From assembly GCF_028550415.1 (NCBI RefSeq), contig NZ_JAQQKX010000001.1, positions 548,137-612,136 on the forward strand: 64,000 nt of DNA, written 5' to 3'. Origin of the DNA: Asticcacaulis aquaticus (GTDB taxonomy: Bacteria > Pseudomonadota > Alphaproteobacteria > Caulobacterales > Caulobacteraceae). Under the pieces are notes generated by a model. It saw only the letters and a program-made list of their open reading frames with translations. It searched no databases and had not been told where the DNA came from. The position numbers and the translations under genes are program-made. Every line of letters starts with the position of its first letter. Position 1 is the first letter of the stretch. Of the stretch, positions 27,043-36,237 are shown piece by piece.

Positions 27043-27046
27043 GCGC

Positions 27047-27442
27047 ATGTCATTTTCTATCGGCGATCTCGGCAAGGCCACTGGCACCAAGGTCGAAACG
27101 ATCCGCTTTTATGAGAAGTCCGGGCTTCTGCCCGCACCGGCGCGCACAGCAGGCAACTACCGCACCTACGACCGGGAACATCTAAACCGCCTGAGCTTTA
27201 TTCGGCGCGCACGTGACCTCGGCTTCTCACTGGATCAGGTCAAGGCCTTGCTCTCCCTGTCCGATGACAAGGATCGCTCGTGCCTCGGGGTGGATGAGAT
27301 CGCCAAGGCGCACCTGATCGAGGTCGAGCGCAAGATCGCCGATCTCACAGCCCTGCACACCGAACTGTCGCGCCTGATCACCCAATGCAGTTGCGGCACT
27401 ATTGCCGACTGCCGGATCATCGAAAGCTTGTCGCCAGCTTGA
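27047..27442 (+). CDS. MerR-family metal-responsive activator (CadR/ZntR-like)
   Basis: 131 residues: an N-terminal winged helix (MSFSIGDLGKATGTKVETIR), a dimer helix, and metal-site cysteines at 79, 114, 116 and 122 (DRSCLG; CSCGTIADC). Cys79 and Cys114 have the same numbers as in ZntR-type regulators. The sensed metal is probably Zn, Cd or Pb. The start is ATG 27047, because the longer frame runs into the CDF gene. No ribosome site is visible, so the mRNA may be leaderless. Confidence 0.9.
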   Translation: MSFSIGDLGKATGTKVETIRFYEKSGLLPAPARTAGNYRTYDREHLNRLSFIRRARDLGFSLDQVKALLSLSDDKDRSCLGVDEIAKAHLIEVERKIADLTALHTELSRLITQCSCGTIADCRIIESLSPA

Positions 27443-27593
27443 TTGAAGCAACAGTCTGCCCTGCCCCAAAGCCTGCGCCGAGGGCGTTGTAATTCTAAAC
27501 CTGACGCTCGCTAGGCTCGTTCTTGTCTACGAAGTCGGCGCGCGGCCGCTTCCAGATGGTGGTCCGACAGTCGAAGGTTGCCATCTATTCCGC

Positions 27594-27938
27594 GTGCTCA
27601 AGACACACAAATTACAACGCAATCTCGTCAACCCGGTCTTTGCGGACATCCTTTCGCCAGCAGGCGAAACCCTAAATCTCTATCAACCGACGGCTCCTGG
27701 TCATGCCGTCGCCCCCGCCATCTCATCGGCCGTAGAGAAACGGAATACGGTCCCGTCAGACCTCCTCCACCTGTTCGGCTCGCCCGACGACCTGAAGTTT
27801 CGTTCGTCGTTGACGTTGTTCGCTCAAGTCGCCAACCCAGACGCACCTTACAGCGGCATATTTCAAGAAGCGCTTATTCGCCGGTTTGGGGCTGAGCCCG
27901 ACCCCAAAACGGTCGCACTGATCGCCAGAATGGGCTGA
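27594..27938 (+). pseudogene. DUF1810 remnant with a degenerate middle
   Basis: A 114-codon frame starting with GTG. The beginning (LQRNLVNPVFADIL) and especially the end (LFGSPDDLKFRSSLTLFAQ; FGAEPDPKTVALI) match DUF1810 proteins (YfiD-like, about 140 residues). The central HWMWFIFPQ segment of the family is missing and replaced by unrelated residues, so the gene seems to have lost part of its coding sequence. It could still be translated, but a normal DUF1810 fold is unlikely. Confidence 0.55.
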
Positions 27939-27948
27939 CGACAGCAAC

Positions 27949-27970
27949 GCAGGGGCCTGAACGCCCCTGC
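27949..27970. terminator. Hairpin between convergent genes
   Basis: GCAGGGGC-CTGAAC-GCCCCTGC, a perfect 8-bp stem between the DUF1810 remnant and mucR. No T run follows on either strand. Confidence 0.45.
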
Positions 27971-27980
27971 AAGATGGAGA

Positions 27981-28421
27981 CTACGCTTTGGTGCGTTTGA
28001 CAGCGGGCTTAGTTTTTGCAACCTGACGACCGCCCTGCCCCAGCCCCATTTGCTTAGCGAGCGAAGAGCGCGCGGCCGCATAAGACGGTGCCACCATTGG
28101 GTAGTCTTTCGGCAGGTTCCACTTGGCGCGATACTCTTCGGGGCTGAGATTGTACTTCGTCCGAAGGTGCCGTTTCAACGACTTGAATTTCCGACCGTCC
28201 TCCAGACAAACGATGTAATCGTCGGCGATCGACTTCTTGATCGAAACCGCGGGTGCTTTGGGTGACTCCGGCTCTACCGAGGGCGCGGTGGACAAATTGC
28301 TTAGCGCACCAAAAACGCTCTGAATGAGTTGGGGCACCTCATTGGCTGGCACCGAGTTATGGCCGACATAGGCCGAGACGATTTCAACCACCATGTCGGT
28401 GAGTTCGGATTGTTCAGACAC
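27981..28421 (-). CDS. mucR: MucR/Ros-family zinc-finger transcriptional regulator
   Basis: 146 residues. The family core is complete: YIVCLEDGRKFKSLKRHL, then YNLSPEEYRAKWNLPKDYP and MVAPSYAAARSSLAK. MucR proteins are nucleoid-associated repressors that bind AT-rich DNA and silence acquired genes in alphaproteobacteria, as well as cell-cycle and surface genes. The C-terminus is basic (KTKPAVKRTKA). The extra copy here may silence the AT-rich island around it (inference). Confidence 0.95.
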   Translation of the reverse strand: MSEQSELTDMVVEIVSAYVGHNSVPANEVPQLIQSVFGALSNLSTAPSVEPESPKAPAVSIKKSIADDYIVCLEDGRKFKSLKRHLRTKYNLSPEEYRAKWNLPKDYPMVAPSYAAARSSLAKQMGLGQGGRQVAKTKPAVKRTKA

Positions 28422-28620
28422 GCGAGCTTCCTTTTATTGCAAAGGCAAACAACAAAAGGTCTTTGCCAAGCAATCAGAGCCTTATACCAACTGATGGCAC
28501 AGGTCAAAACTTGCATTTTCATTTACAATTCATGCGAACAACGGAGAACCAGACACCAGTCCGCTGTGGAAAAACGCTCGAACTTGCTAGATTCGTTTGC
28601 TGATCGGCGATGCGCCCGAC

Positions 28621-28854
28621 TTAAATCCGGACGACCAGCAGGTCGATCAGATTGGCACCGGTAGCCGTCGGGTGGCCCCGGGACACGAAACCCCGTCCCT
28701 GCGCGAATTGATCGAGTTCACGCGCCTGGAAACTCCAGGCGTCAAGTGAAACCTGATGATCGTGGGCGCAACTATAATCGCCACGCGTGCCATCGGCGAT
28801 AGCTTGCCTAAGCTCTTGCAGCGTCACTTCCTTGATACGTGCCTGAGCGTTCAT
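28621..28854 (-). CDS. Unknown small protein (77 aa)
   Basis: 77 residues with GAGGG about 10 bases ahead of ATG 28854. It reads MNAQARIKEVTLQELRQAIADG with a helical start. No motif is recognised, and the gene stands alone. It could be a spurious frame. Confidence 0.45.
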   Translation of the reverse strand: MNAQARIKEVTLQELRQAIADGTRGDYSCAHDHQVSLDAWSFQARELDQFAQGRGFVSRGHPTATGANLIDLLVVRI

Positions 28855-29079
28855 GCCGATAATCCCTCTAAAGACCTAAAGTGCCACATGCCACCGTCTT
28901 TCACCAGCACTCGCACCTATTTTGTTGCACGGATCGTGCCGTAATCGGCGCATCCCGATGTCTCAAAGTCGTCGTCGGGAACGACGGCAACTTCGTGTGG
29001 ATTGCCGTCGGTGGCCGCAGTTATTGATATTGAGCAGGCTGTGTTTGTTTGGCATGAGGCCCGAAACCACTGCCAGATA

Positions 29080-29613
29080 TTAATGCCGCTGTAGTGATTG
29101 TGATGGCGACAGAAACGAGATCGACCTTCGCCGTTTGAAGGGCAGAACCCTTCTATCTATCGATCTACCATGACCTAAAAAGTATTTAAGAAACAAGCTC
29201 ATCGATTGTTGTTCGTGCGACAGCCCTATCGGTAAGCGGTCTGTAATTTCGAACGGATCGGCAGCAGCAGCCGAATAAATGACAACTTCACAGTATAGGA
29301 GTCTTTCAGTAAGGTTTCGCCAAACACCCGCTGACAAACTAGCCCAATTATCAAAGCTTCCCACTTTGGCAGCGGTGATAAGAGCGGCATCAGCATCCTC
29401 ATCAAAGGCATCGCTATAAACTACGCTCATTATCGCCTCCCACCTCGGTGAGAAGAGAGGGTGCAGTTCGAAAAATCGCTCAAGTACATCGAACGCCGTA
29501 AATTCTAGCGAAGGCGATAGCTCTGCACCTACAGCCATGTGTTCGTTTACATACCCTAGCCAAATCTGGTGCAGATCTACCGAACTTTCCGCCACGTCTT
29601 CGTTTTCTTTCAT
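29080..29613 (-). CDS. Fourth gene of the ABC three-component operon, unknown
   Basis: 177 residues from ATG 29613. A TTG at 29625 overlaps the stop of the preceding ATPase gene and is an alternative start, so the pair is coupled. The sequence has helical stretches (FTAFDVLERFFELHPLF; WRNLTERLLYCEVVIYSAAA) and a basic C-terminus. No family is recognised. Position suggests it is an added regulator or immunity-type partner of the system. Confidence 0.7.
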   Translation of the reverse strand: MKENEDVAESSVDLHQIWLGYVNEHMAVGAELSPSLEFTAFDVLERFFELHPLFSPRWEAIMSVVYSDAFDEDADAALITAAKVGSFDNWASLSAGVWRNLTERLLYCEVVIYSAAAADPFEITDRLPIGLSHEQQSMSLFLKYFLGHGRSIDRRVLPFKRRRSISFLSPSQSLQRH

Positions 29614-29621
29614 AGGCAAGA

Positions 29622-31655
29622 TCAATTCATCCCATCTGGTAGCTTTTCATGCTCACCCTGATCCTGGTCCCGAGGAATCCAACTTGAGGGGATTAAAAAA
29701 TCATTGTCTCCCCGCCAATCCTCTACGCCTTTTATGCCTTCAACGTGCCCCCACGCTTTCTGATCGGCGTGATCGAGGACAATTATCTGTAGCCGTCCCC
29801 CAAAACTTTGGTGCGCCCTCGCCAAGCTTTCAAATATTTTAACGGTGCTCTCGAAATCTGTTAAATGCCGGCGTCGGCGCCCTTTGCCCTTTTGATCAAC
29901 CTCACCTGGAACGTAACTATCAAAAGTGTCACTGGGAAAATAAACCTGACTTGGCTGATCTATTACCAAAAGGGTCGGCACGGGATTGCTCTTGTCCCTA
30001 TTCAAGAACACGCCATGCAGCGCGAGTAACGTGGCCAGGTGATAACCCATCCAATTCTCACCGCTTCCGATCTCCCAAAGAAAATCAGGTCTGTTTGCGC
30101 CTTCACGTTCGAACTTTAGATTCAGTTCCCGCTCGTCCAATACCGGCACGCCTTCGGCACCGGCTACGCCCAGTGCGGAGATAAAACGAGGTATGTAGGT
30201 CGAAATTTGCTGGTGAACCCTTGCAGAACGCAAGATCTTATCATCATCGTCACCCTCGCCCCCCAATTCCCGCAGTTCAGACCGCAATTCGTTGACACGA
30301 GAAACAAGCCCCCCCTCACCGTCAACCTCGCCTAACATTCGTAACGCTTGCTCCGTAGAGCCTATGAAGCGGAAAACATCTTCAAGACGTTGGCTATGGC
30401 CTCGTTCAGAGTCAACTTCTGCTTCGAAAGTTCGACGTGTTTGACGTAAGGATATCAGCTCGCGCTCGTCTCTGAGCAAGTCTTCCTGAATTGCAACAAT
30501 GTCGCGGTCAACCATTGGTGCTGTTGAAGCTGCGCTTGCTGACAAAGCTGAAATCTCAGCAATAGAACTTTCTAACTCCAGCAAAGCCTCCATTGCTACC
30601 GACGTATTCGAGCCGCAGAGGATACACGAATCGTCATGGGTTTTGGCCTTGAACCATCCAGCGCCGACCACACTTCCAGCCTGTTCCTGCAAAACAGCAT
30701 CATAGTCGATCACTGTCCGCGCCAAGCTCTTGAGCTTTCGCAGCTTCCGCCGTTGTGATGATATTTTGAGATCCAGTGCCTGCTCTCGTTGAATAATGCC
30801 GTCGAGCCGGTCAACAGCAGCAGTGACCCGTCCCGCAGCGGCAACTGATTTACCTCTGGCCTTCACCACCTCGTGCAGCACTTTGATCAACTGGGGAAGT
30901 TCACTTGGCGGCTCGCCCACTGGCAGCAAGCTCAACTCTTGGGCTCTGTAGAACGCGCCATGTGCGGTTGCGCGCCAATTATCGATAGCGTTCCGACGTG
31001 AGCGCAATTCGGTTTCAACTCGTCTCAGTTCATCCCGTATCAACCGAAGCCGATGAGCGCGAACCAAGTCTTCATTCGTGATAATCCCCAACGCCAGTGG
31101 CAGTATGTGCTGCAACTTTAATCGATGCTCGGACGAGTCTGCCTTGAACAACAGCGTATATGGGTTCGCCACGACATGCTGCGGCTGCAAATTAAATGAA
31201 ACCATATCTCTGAAACTTGCCCGGTTCTGCGCTCCTTCCGGCACAACTCCTAAATTCGACAATCCCGAAAGACCGTCGAACACGCGCTTCATTCGAGCGA
31301 CAGTGTTGGTAACAACGGGGCGGCGGGGCAAAGGTCCTTCTGTCTCGCGCCCTTCTTGCCACCAAATGTCATCCGACACTTGCCTTTCGGCAGGTTTCGG
31401 CCTTGCAACGCGAATGACACCGGCATCTGTTTCAATTTCTAAACCATACCACGAAGCCAGGTTTCTGATAACGCCGACCGGTATGGAACAGGTCTCTGAA
31501 CCAAGTACGTAATTGATGATGTCGACAATGGACGACTTCCCGGTACTGCTCCACCCCGAGATAATTGATATCTTGCCAGTGTCGAACGGAACAACACGTG
31601 GTTCAAAATTTGGATCTTCCGGCCAGATAATTACCGAGCGAATTAGTAACTTCAT
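29622..31655 (-). CDS. ABC-3C system ATPase, DUF3732 family
   Basis: 677 residues with a Rad50/SMC-like layout. Walker A is GWSSTGKS (34-41), a coiled coil runs about 195-440 and is broken by Cys344-x2-Cys347 ([10 protein letters not shown]), a zinc-hook-like motif. The Walker B region is [14 protein letters not shown], the DUF3732 hallmark. Such ATPases are the sensor part of three-component ABC systems thought to fight phages or plasmids. The gene follows the middle component by 3 bases. Confidence 0.88.
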   Translation of the reverse strand: MKLLIRSVIIWPEDPNFEPRVVPFDTGKISIISGWSSTGKSSIVDIINYVLGSETCSIPVGVIRNLASWYGLEIETDAGVIRVARPKPAERQVSDDIWWQEGRETEGPLPRRPVVTNTVARMKRVFDGLSGLSNLGVVPEGAQNRASFRDMVSFNLQPQHVVANPYTLLFKADSSEHRLKLQHILPLALGIITNEDLVRAHRLRLIRDELRRVETELRSRRNAIDNWRATAHGAFYRAQELSLLPVGEPPSELPQLIKVLHEVVKARGKSVAAAGRVTAAVDRLDGIIQREQALDLKISSQRRKLRKLKSLARTVIDYDAVLQEQAGSVVGAGWFKAKTHDDSCILCGSNTSVAMEALLELESSIAEISALSASAASTAPMVDRDIVAIQEDLLRDERELISLRQTRRTFEAEVDSERGHSQRLEDVFRFIGSTEQALRMLGEVDGEGGLVSRVNELRSELRELGGEGDDDDKILRSARVHQQISTYIPRFISALGVAGAEGVPVLDERELNLKFEREGANRPDFLWEIGSGENWMGYHLATLLALHGVFLNRDKSNPVPTLLVIDQPSQVYFPSDTFDSYVPGEVDQKGKGRRRRHLTDFESTVKIFESLARAHQSFGGRLQIIVLDHADQKAWGHVEGIKGVEDWRGDNDFLIPSSWIPRDQDQGEHEKLPDGMN

Positions 31656-31658
31656 CTT

Positions 31659-32153
31659 TCAAAACTCGACAATTAATTGACGTTGCACACTGTCCAACTC
31701 CTCAAGGGCAAACCAAGCCCCGAGGCGTTTCGCAGCACCAATCAATGCTGCGCTGGACACTTCTTGACTGCGTAGCTCCGCCGGCAGATCGACGCCGCCA
31801 ATCGCCCTAAATGTGGGAAATCCCAAACCACCGTCTCGCTGCAACAGAGCGACATTGACTCCTAGTTGAACGCCCATCAGCGCAAACCGGGAGTTCATTT
31901 CAACCCGCCCCTGCAAGCCGACAATAAGGTCCGGCCGCTCAACCACCATTTTCACAAAACGGCTATCGAAATTCATCCGATGAACCTTCTCAACCGTTTC
32001 ACGGTGCAGAAGCAGACCCCCGGATAACAGGAAAACGGGCAAAGAAGGCGATTTGCCACCCGAAGTCTCACTGAATTTTCTGGCAACATGCCAAAAAAGC
32101 CGCGCCAATAGTATTGGATTTTTTGCTAGTAGTTCCTCGTGGTTACCCTGCAT
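31659..32153 (-). CDS. ABC-3C system middle component
   Basis: 164 residues from ATG 32153, which has GGGGAG upstream and overlaps the preceding gene by 11 bases. The pattern LLAKNPILLARLFWHVARKF, LPVFLLSGGLLLHRETVEKV matches middle-component proteins of three-component ABC systems. These bridge the effector and the ATPase. A frame starting at 32195 would overlap more. Confidence 0.85.
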   Translation of the reverse strand: MQGNHEELLAKNPILLARLFWHVARKFSETSGGKSPSLPVFLLSGGLLLHRETVEKVHRMNFDSRFVKMVVERPDLIVGLQGRVEMNSRFALMGVQLGVNVALLQRDGGLGFPTFRAIGGVDLPAELRSQEVSSAALIGAAKRLGAWFALEELDSVQRQLIVEF

Positions 32154-33315
32154 CCCCGCTCCCCTTAGTGAATGCGGGGTCCCACCAGACCTCATCGTCG
32201 TCCGCCAAACGATGATAGTTTCCCGCGGTCATGTAAAGCTCATCACAAGGATGACCATCCAGAGGCTCCTTATACTGATAGGTTGCCTCGGCTAAAATCG
32301 CATGACCAATCTCTGAGTTCGTGCGGCCCGCCAGTTCCCGCCCCTTAACGCGCCTTATTCCCGCCCATCGCTCACGCAGACGACTGGAACGATGCCCCCA
32401 TTCATTATCCGGCACCTCTCCTGTCCGAACTAACCGATGTTTCTCGATATTGAACCTCAAGAAATGGTCTACTGCGACCAATACGTCTTCATCGTCGGCG
32501 CTTATTTTTGAAAGATGCTCAACGAAATTTCGGGTCAGAGCATTCTCTCGATCGGCTTTCTGAAGCGAAATGTCGGCCGACGCCCGCGGCAAAAGTCGGC
32601 TGTTAGCCTGCTTCCTTTGCGAGGTACTGCAATAAATAAGCACCTCGGAGCGGGTTACTATGCAAGGATTTTTGGCCGACCAGTCTGCACGGGCGCGGGC
32701 AGTCAGCCAACCTAATAAGCTGGTTAGTATGTCGTCTATATCTGCGCGAGGATCGAGACCGAGACCATTCGCAAGGGAAGATGTCTCCTGTTCCCCGGCT
32801 GGCGCCAAAACTATCTCGATCTTATTGATCAATGCCTCAAGCTCAGGGTCAGAACGAGAGAGCACGTCATCTATGATAATCTGAATCTTTGATTGAGTGC
32901 GCTTGCCACCAATCGCGCGAAGGAGGCTGACGACCTCACTAGAAGTAATGCTTTTTTCGCCACACTCTTTCAGTTTCTGTGCAATAGGTGACTCTACCCA
33001 CTGATTAACAAAGAAAAGATAGCGAGAGGTATCCGCCCCTGCGGCAGATGCGTCATGAGCCAACCAAATTTGTAGAGTACGCCAAAGTGCCCGGCTGCGA
33101 TCAGCTAGAATTTTCTTTTGCTCTTTGGTCGACGATTTGTCTTGCTCAAGAGCAAGGACTTTTTCATCTTCCATAACGGCGACATCATCAAAGTGTTCGA
33201 TAGCAACTGCTATTTTTATTGACGATGCGTGAGCTAAATGATGCAGCGCCCTTTCAAGCTGCAAAATATACCCTGCTGCTTGCGCGCCTGCCGTATTGTT
33301 CGTTTTCGAAACCAA
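32143..33315 (-). CDS. ABC-3C system effector protein, probable nuclease N-terminus
   Basis: 390 residues. The N-terminus (AAGYILQLERALHHL; VAIEHFDDVAV; LEQDKSS) resembles DUF4297-type nuclease domains with an Asp and an E-x-K set. The rest (helical; LVAVDHFLRFNIEKHRLVRTGEV; HPCDELYMTAGNYHRLADD) looks like the C-terminal domain of ABC-3C effectors. It would be the toxic part released when the ATPase senses invading DNA or RNA. It is first gene of the leftward operon. Confidence 0.8.
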   Translation of the reverse strand: MVSKTNNTAGAQAAGYILQLERALHHLAHASSIKIAVAIEHFDDVAVMEDEKVLALEQDKSSTKEQKKILADRSRALWRTLQIWLAHDASAAGADTSRYLFFVNQWVESPIAQKLKECGEKSITSSEVVSLLRAIGGKRTQSKIQIIIDDVLSRSDPELEALINKIEIVLAPAGEQETSSLANGLGLDPRADIDDILTSLLGWLTARARADWSAKNPCIVTRSEVLIYCSTSQRKQANSRLLPRASADISLQKADRENALTRNFVEHLSKISADDEDVLVAVDHFLRFNIEKHRLVRTGEVPDNEWGHRSSRLRERWAGIRRVKGRELAGRTNSEIGHAILAEATYQYKEPLDGHPCDELYMTAGNYHRLADDDEVWWDPAFTKGSGDAG

Positions 33316-33638
33316 AGAAAATTAGCGAAAAGGTTTTCCGCCCCCAAATCAAAGTACGGTTGCATCATGCCCTTATTCACCAGATCACGCAATTATCTGA
33401 TCAACGTTGCAACACATAGTTCCTATCTAATCCACCAACCCTTTATCACGGGCTGACGTAGGGCATCATTCATAGCTATGTGTACTTTGCAGAAAAATGA
33501 CTTAAATCAGCGAGGCTAAACCATTCTTACCCCGAGGAGAAGCCTATCGATGGCAACACCTTACCCACCGCCATACCCCAGCAGGATTTCTTTCTGCGAT
33601 TTATTAAATTAATTCAAACGGATATTTTTGCGATCGGA
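33316..33638. other. Gene-poor spacer at the accessory-core boundary
   Basis: 323 bases with no solid gene. A 20-codon frame (33550-33612, MATPYPPPYPSR...) has GAGGAGAAG ahead of it and may be the remains of a truncated gene or a leader. The AT content is high. No tRNA or integrase was found. Confidence 0.4.
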
Positions 33639-33802
33639 TGATGCACAACCACCCTTCGGGCGACCCCATGCCGTCGCAGGGCGACATCGACACGACCAAG
33701 GCGATCATCGCCGCGGGCAAGCCGCTCAAGATTACCATTCACGATCATCTGATCGTCGGCCGCGAAGGCGTGCTGAGCATGAAACAGGTCGGGGCGATCT
33801 GA
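33639..33802 (+). pseudogene. radC: 5'-truncated radC (JAMM domain C-terminus)
   Basis: Begins [16 protein letters not shown] and runs to TGA at 33800-33802. It encodes the last third of RadC with the whole HxH...S..D metal motif ([14 protein letters not shown]) and [10 protein letters not shown]. Residues just before HNHPSG differ from any RadC, so the rest of the gene is gone. RadC genes are common in and near integrated elements. Confidence 0.8.
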
Positions 33803-33855
33803 TATCGCATTCTTATCGCTGTTCAGGTAGCTCATAGGGAAACTATGAGGCCCAT

Positions 33856-34275
33856 ATGCAGCAACAGATTTCCGTCATTACGCTTGGGATCGACGACCTG
33901 AGCCGCTCGCGACGCTTTTACACCGAAGGCTTCGGCTGGACACCGGTGTTCGAGAACGCGGAAATCGTGTTTTATCAGATGAACGGCCTGATGCTGGGGA
34001 CCTGGCTGAAATCCGGGCTGGCCAGCGACAGCGGCGTTTACGCCTCCGGCACCGGCGGCTTTGCACTGGCGCACAATGTGCCGGAACAGGCCGATGTCGA
34101 GCCGGTGATGGCGGCGCTTATGGCCGCCGGCGGGAAACTGACGGGTCAGGCCGACGCCCCGCTGCATGGCGGTTTCCGCGGCTATGTCAGCGACCCGGAC
34201 GGGCATCTGTGGGAAGTCGCGTGGAACCCGGTATGGACCATCGACGCTCAGGGCCATGTGACGTTTGGGGTTTAA
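33856..34275 (+). CDS. VOC-family (glyoxalase/dioxygenase-fold) protein
   Basis: 139 residues with the beta-alpha-beta-beta-beta fold of VOC proteins (ITLGIDDLSRSRRFYTEGFGW; HGGFRGYVSDPDGHLWEVAWNP). Possible metal ligands are in GHLWEVAW. Substrate unknown. Its stop overlaps the convergent msrQ stop. Confidence 0.9.
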   Translation: MQQQISVITLGIDDLSRSRRFYTEGFGWTPVFENAEIVFYQMNGLMLGTWLKSGLASDSGVYASGTGGFALAHNVPEQADVEPVMAALMAAGGKLTGQADAPLHGGFRGYVSDPDGHLWEVAWNPVWTIDAQGHVTFGV

Positions 34276-34901
34276 ACCTTTCGTCGTATCCACCTCCACA
34301 GTCGCCAGCCGAGCAGCACCAGAACGATCCCGCCATAAACCAGAGGCATGGTCTTGTCGGCCTTGACCAACAGGAAATAGTGCAACACGCCCAAGGGGAC
34401 GATGACATAGACCAGCTTGTGCAGATTGCGCCACGCGACACCGCCCAGACGTTTGATCGCGGCGTTGAACGAGGTCAGGGCCAGCGGAATCAGCAGCACG
34501 AAGGCGATCATACCGAAGGTAATATAAGGCCGCTTGACGATATCGGCCCAGATGCGGCCCCAGTCAAAAAACTGATCGACGGCGATATAGCTGGTCAGGT
34601 GCAGCGCCACATAGGCAAACGCAAACAGGCCGACGGGCCGCCGCCAGCGGATCAGGCGCGGTTGCTTGAAAATCCGCGCCACAGGGGTGATCAGAAGCCC
34701 GACAACCAGCAGCCTGAGCCCCCAGACACCCAGTTGCCGAACGAGGGTTTCGACCGGGTTGACCCCGAGGTCGTTCTGTAAAAATCGCCACACGAGCCAC
34801 AGCAGCGGTAGCAGACAGATCAGGCAAACGACAATGATATCGGGCGTAAAGCCCCGTTTGGGTTTATGTGCAGGCTTTGTCAGCATCAGATTTGCTTTCA
34901 T
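34272..34901 (-). CDS. msrQ: MsrQ, heme-binding membrane subunit of the MsrPQ system
   Basis: 209 residues from ATG 34901, six membrane spans, with conserved His residues (LHLTSYIAV; RNLHKLVYVI; LGVLHYFLL). It passes electrons from the respiratory chain to periplasmic MsrP. ATG 34886 is an alternative start. GGGGAAGG of a repeat touches the start codon. Confidence 0.92.
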   Translation of the reverse strand: MKANLMLTKPAHKPKRGFTPDIIVVCLICLLPLLWLVWRFLQNDLGVNPVETLVRQLGVWGLRLLVVGLLITPVARIFKQPRLIRWRRPVGLFAFAYVALHLTSYIAVDQFFDWGRIWADIVKRPYITFGMIAFVLLIPLALTSFNAAIKRLGGVAWRNLHKLVYVIVPLGVLHYFLLVKADKTMPLVYGGIVLVLLGWRLWRWIRRKV

Positions 34902-34961
34902 CCTTCCCCGTTTACGGGGAAGGTGGATTTGAGCCGTCAGGCTCAAAGACGGAAGGGGGGA
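34901..34961. repeat. GC-rich inverted intergenic repeat, left arm
   Basis: CCTTCCCCGTTTACGGGGAAGG and its flank match, in inverse orientation, the unit at 35006-35060. The pair lies between msrP and msrQ. Confidence 0.7.
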
Positions 34962-35005
34962 TGCGACGTTTCAATCTGAACGGTCAGAGTTTGTGAACTC
35001 TACAG

Positions 35006-35060
35006 GTTCCCCCTTCCGTCTGCTCGTCCCTCGCAGCCACCTTCCCCGTAAACGGGGAAG
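35006..35060. repeat. GC-rich inverted intergenic repeat, right arm
   Basis: TTCCCCCTTCCGTCTGCTCG on to CCTTCCCCGTAAACGGGG. Inverse copy of the unit at 34901-34961, overlapping the first tandem repeat unit. Confidence 0.7.
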
Positions 35061-35167
35061 GATTTTTAGATTCTTTGGCCCCGTAAACGGGGAAGGATTT
35101 TTAGATTCTTTGGCCCCATAAACGGGGAAGGATTTTTAGATTCTTTGGCCCCGTAAACGGGAAGAGA
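35044..35167. repeat. 35-bp tandem repeat, three full copies and a partial one
   Basis: Copies start at 35044, 35079 and 35114, with a fourth, cut-off copy at 35149. Each starts with the hairpin CCCCGTAAACGGGG and continues with AAGGATTTTTAGATTCTTTGG. The copies are identical except for one base in the third. They lie between msrP and msrQ. Confidence 0.9.
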
Positions 35168-35169
35168 CA

Positions 35170-36099
35170 TCAATAATACTTCTGTAAATCCATGCCCTTA
35201 TACAGATGCGCGACATTGTCCCCGTAGCCGTTGAACATCAGGGTGTCGCGGCGCCTGAACTCGCCGATGCGGCGCTCCGTCGCCTGCGACCAGCGCGGAT
35301 GATCGACCGTTGGATTTACGTTGGAATAGAAGCCGTATTCGTCCGGCGCACTCAGGTTCCACGAGGTCGAAGGCTGTTTATTGGTGAAGGATATCCGCAC
35401 GATCGACTTGATCGACTTGAAGCCGTATTTCCACGGCACGACCAGCCGGATCGGCGCGCCGTTCTGGTTGGGCAGCAGATCGCCGTAGAGCCCGACGGCC
35501 AGAAAAGCGAGCGAATTCATTGCCTCGTCTATGCGCAGGCCTTCGACATAGGGCCAGTGCAGAACCGGTGAACGCACGCCGCGCATCTCCTTGGGCCGCG
35601 CCAGCGACTCAAACGCCACATATTTGGCGTCCGCCGTCGGTTCGGCGCGTTTGATCACGTCGGCCAGAGGGATGCCGATCCACGGAATGACCATCGACCA
35701 GCCTTCGACGCAACGCAGCCGATAAATCCGCTCCTCCAATGCGCCTTTGAGCAAGGTTTCGATATCGACCGTTTGCGGCTTGGCCGCCTTGCCGTCCAGT
35801 TTGATCGTCCACGGACGCGTGGTGAGCGCCGCGGCATATTTGGCGGGCTCGGACTTGTCGGTGCCGAATTCGTAGAAATTGTTGTAGGTCGTCACGGCTT
35901 CGCGCGGGGTCTGGGCCTCATTGGTCCAGAAGGTCTTCTTGCCACTGAGTTTGCCGGTCAGTTGCGCCGCCTGCGCCCCACCCGCCAGTGCCGACAGGCC
36001 CGCGCCGATGCCCATGGCCATGATCTCGCGCCGCCGGAGATAGGTCTCCTTCGGCGTCACATCGTTTTCGGTCAGGTCGGGCGCGTGTCGGATCAGCAT
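35170..36099 (-). CDS. msrP: MsrP, periplasmic methionine sulfoxide reductase (molybdopterin)
   Basis: 309 residues from ATG 36099 (GGAGG 6 bases ahead). A Tat signal ([24 protein letters not shown]), the SUOX-type fold, and Cys130 ([16 protein letters not shown]) that binds molybdenum. It repairs oxidised periplasmic proteins, with MsrQ as electron donor. The frame continues to 36129 without support. Confidence 0.95.
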   Translation of the reverse strand: MLIRHAPDLTENDVTPKETYLRRREIMAMGIGAGLSALAGGAQAAQLTGKLSGKKTFWTNEAQTPREAVTTYNNFYEFGTDKSEPAKYAAALTTRPWTIKLDGKAAKPQTVDIETLLKGALEERIYRLRCVEGWSMVIPWIGIPLADVIKRAEPTADAKYVAFESLARPKEMRGVRSPVLHWPYVEGLRIDEAMNSLAFLAVGLYGDLLPNQNGAPIRLVVPWKYGFKSIKSIVRISFTNKQPSTSWNLSAPDEYGFYSNVNPTVDHPRWSQATERRIGEFRRRDTLMFNGYGDNVAHLYKGMDLQKYY

Positions 36100-36172
36100 G
36101 GTCGTCCTCCGTTTTATAGTTATACGCACCGCGTGGGCGTTGGGTTACGATCCTGACCCATTATTATGAAAA

Positions 36173-36208
36173 TAAAAAGGCCGGTGCAGCGTCCCCTCCG
36201 CACCGGCC
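36173..36208 (-). terminator. Terminator for the PG-binding protein gene
   Basis: Stem GGCCGGTGC/GCACCGGCC (36179-36187 with 36200-36208), followed on the minus strand by TTTTTATT. Confidence 0.8.
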
Positions 36209-36237
36209 TTCCCCCAACATCGATCCGATCGCGCCTC

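Noticed and set aside
33316..33640. A tRNA or attachment site at the island edge
   Set aside because: No cloverleaf or direct repeat was seen, and no integrase gene.
35044..35167. A CRISPR-like array from regularly spaced hairpins
   Set aside because: The 35-bp units follow each other directly with no variable spacers.
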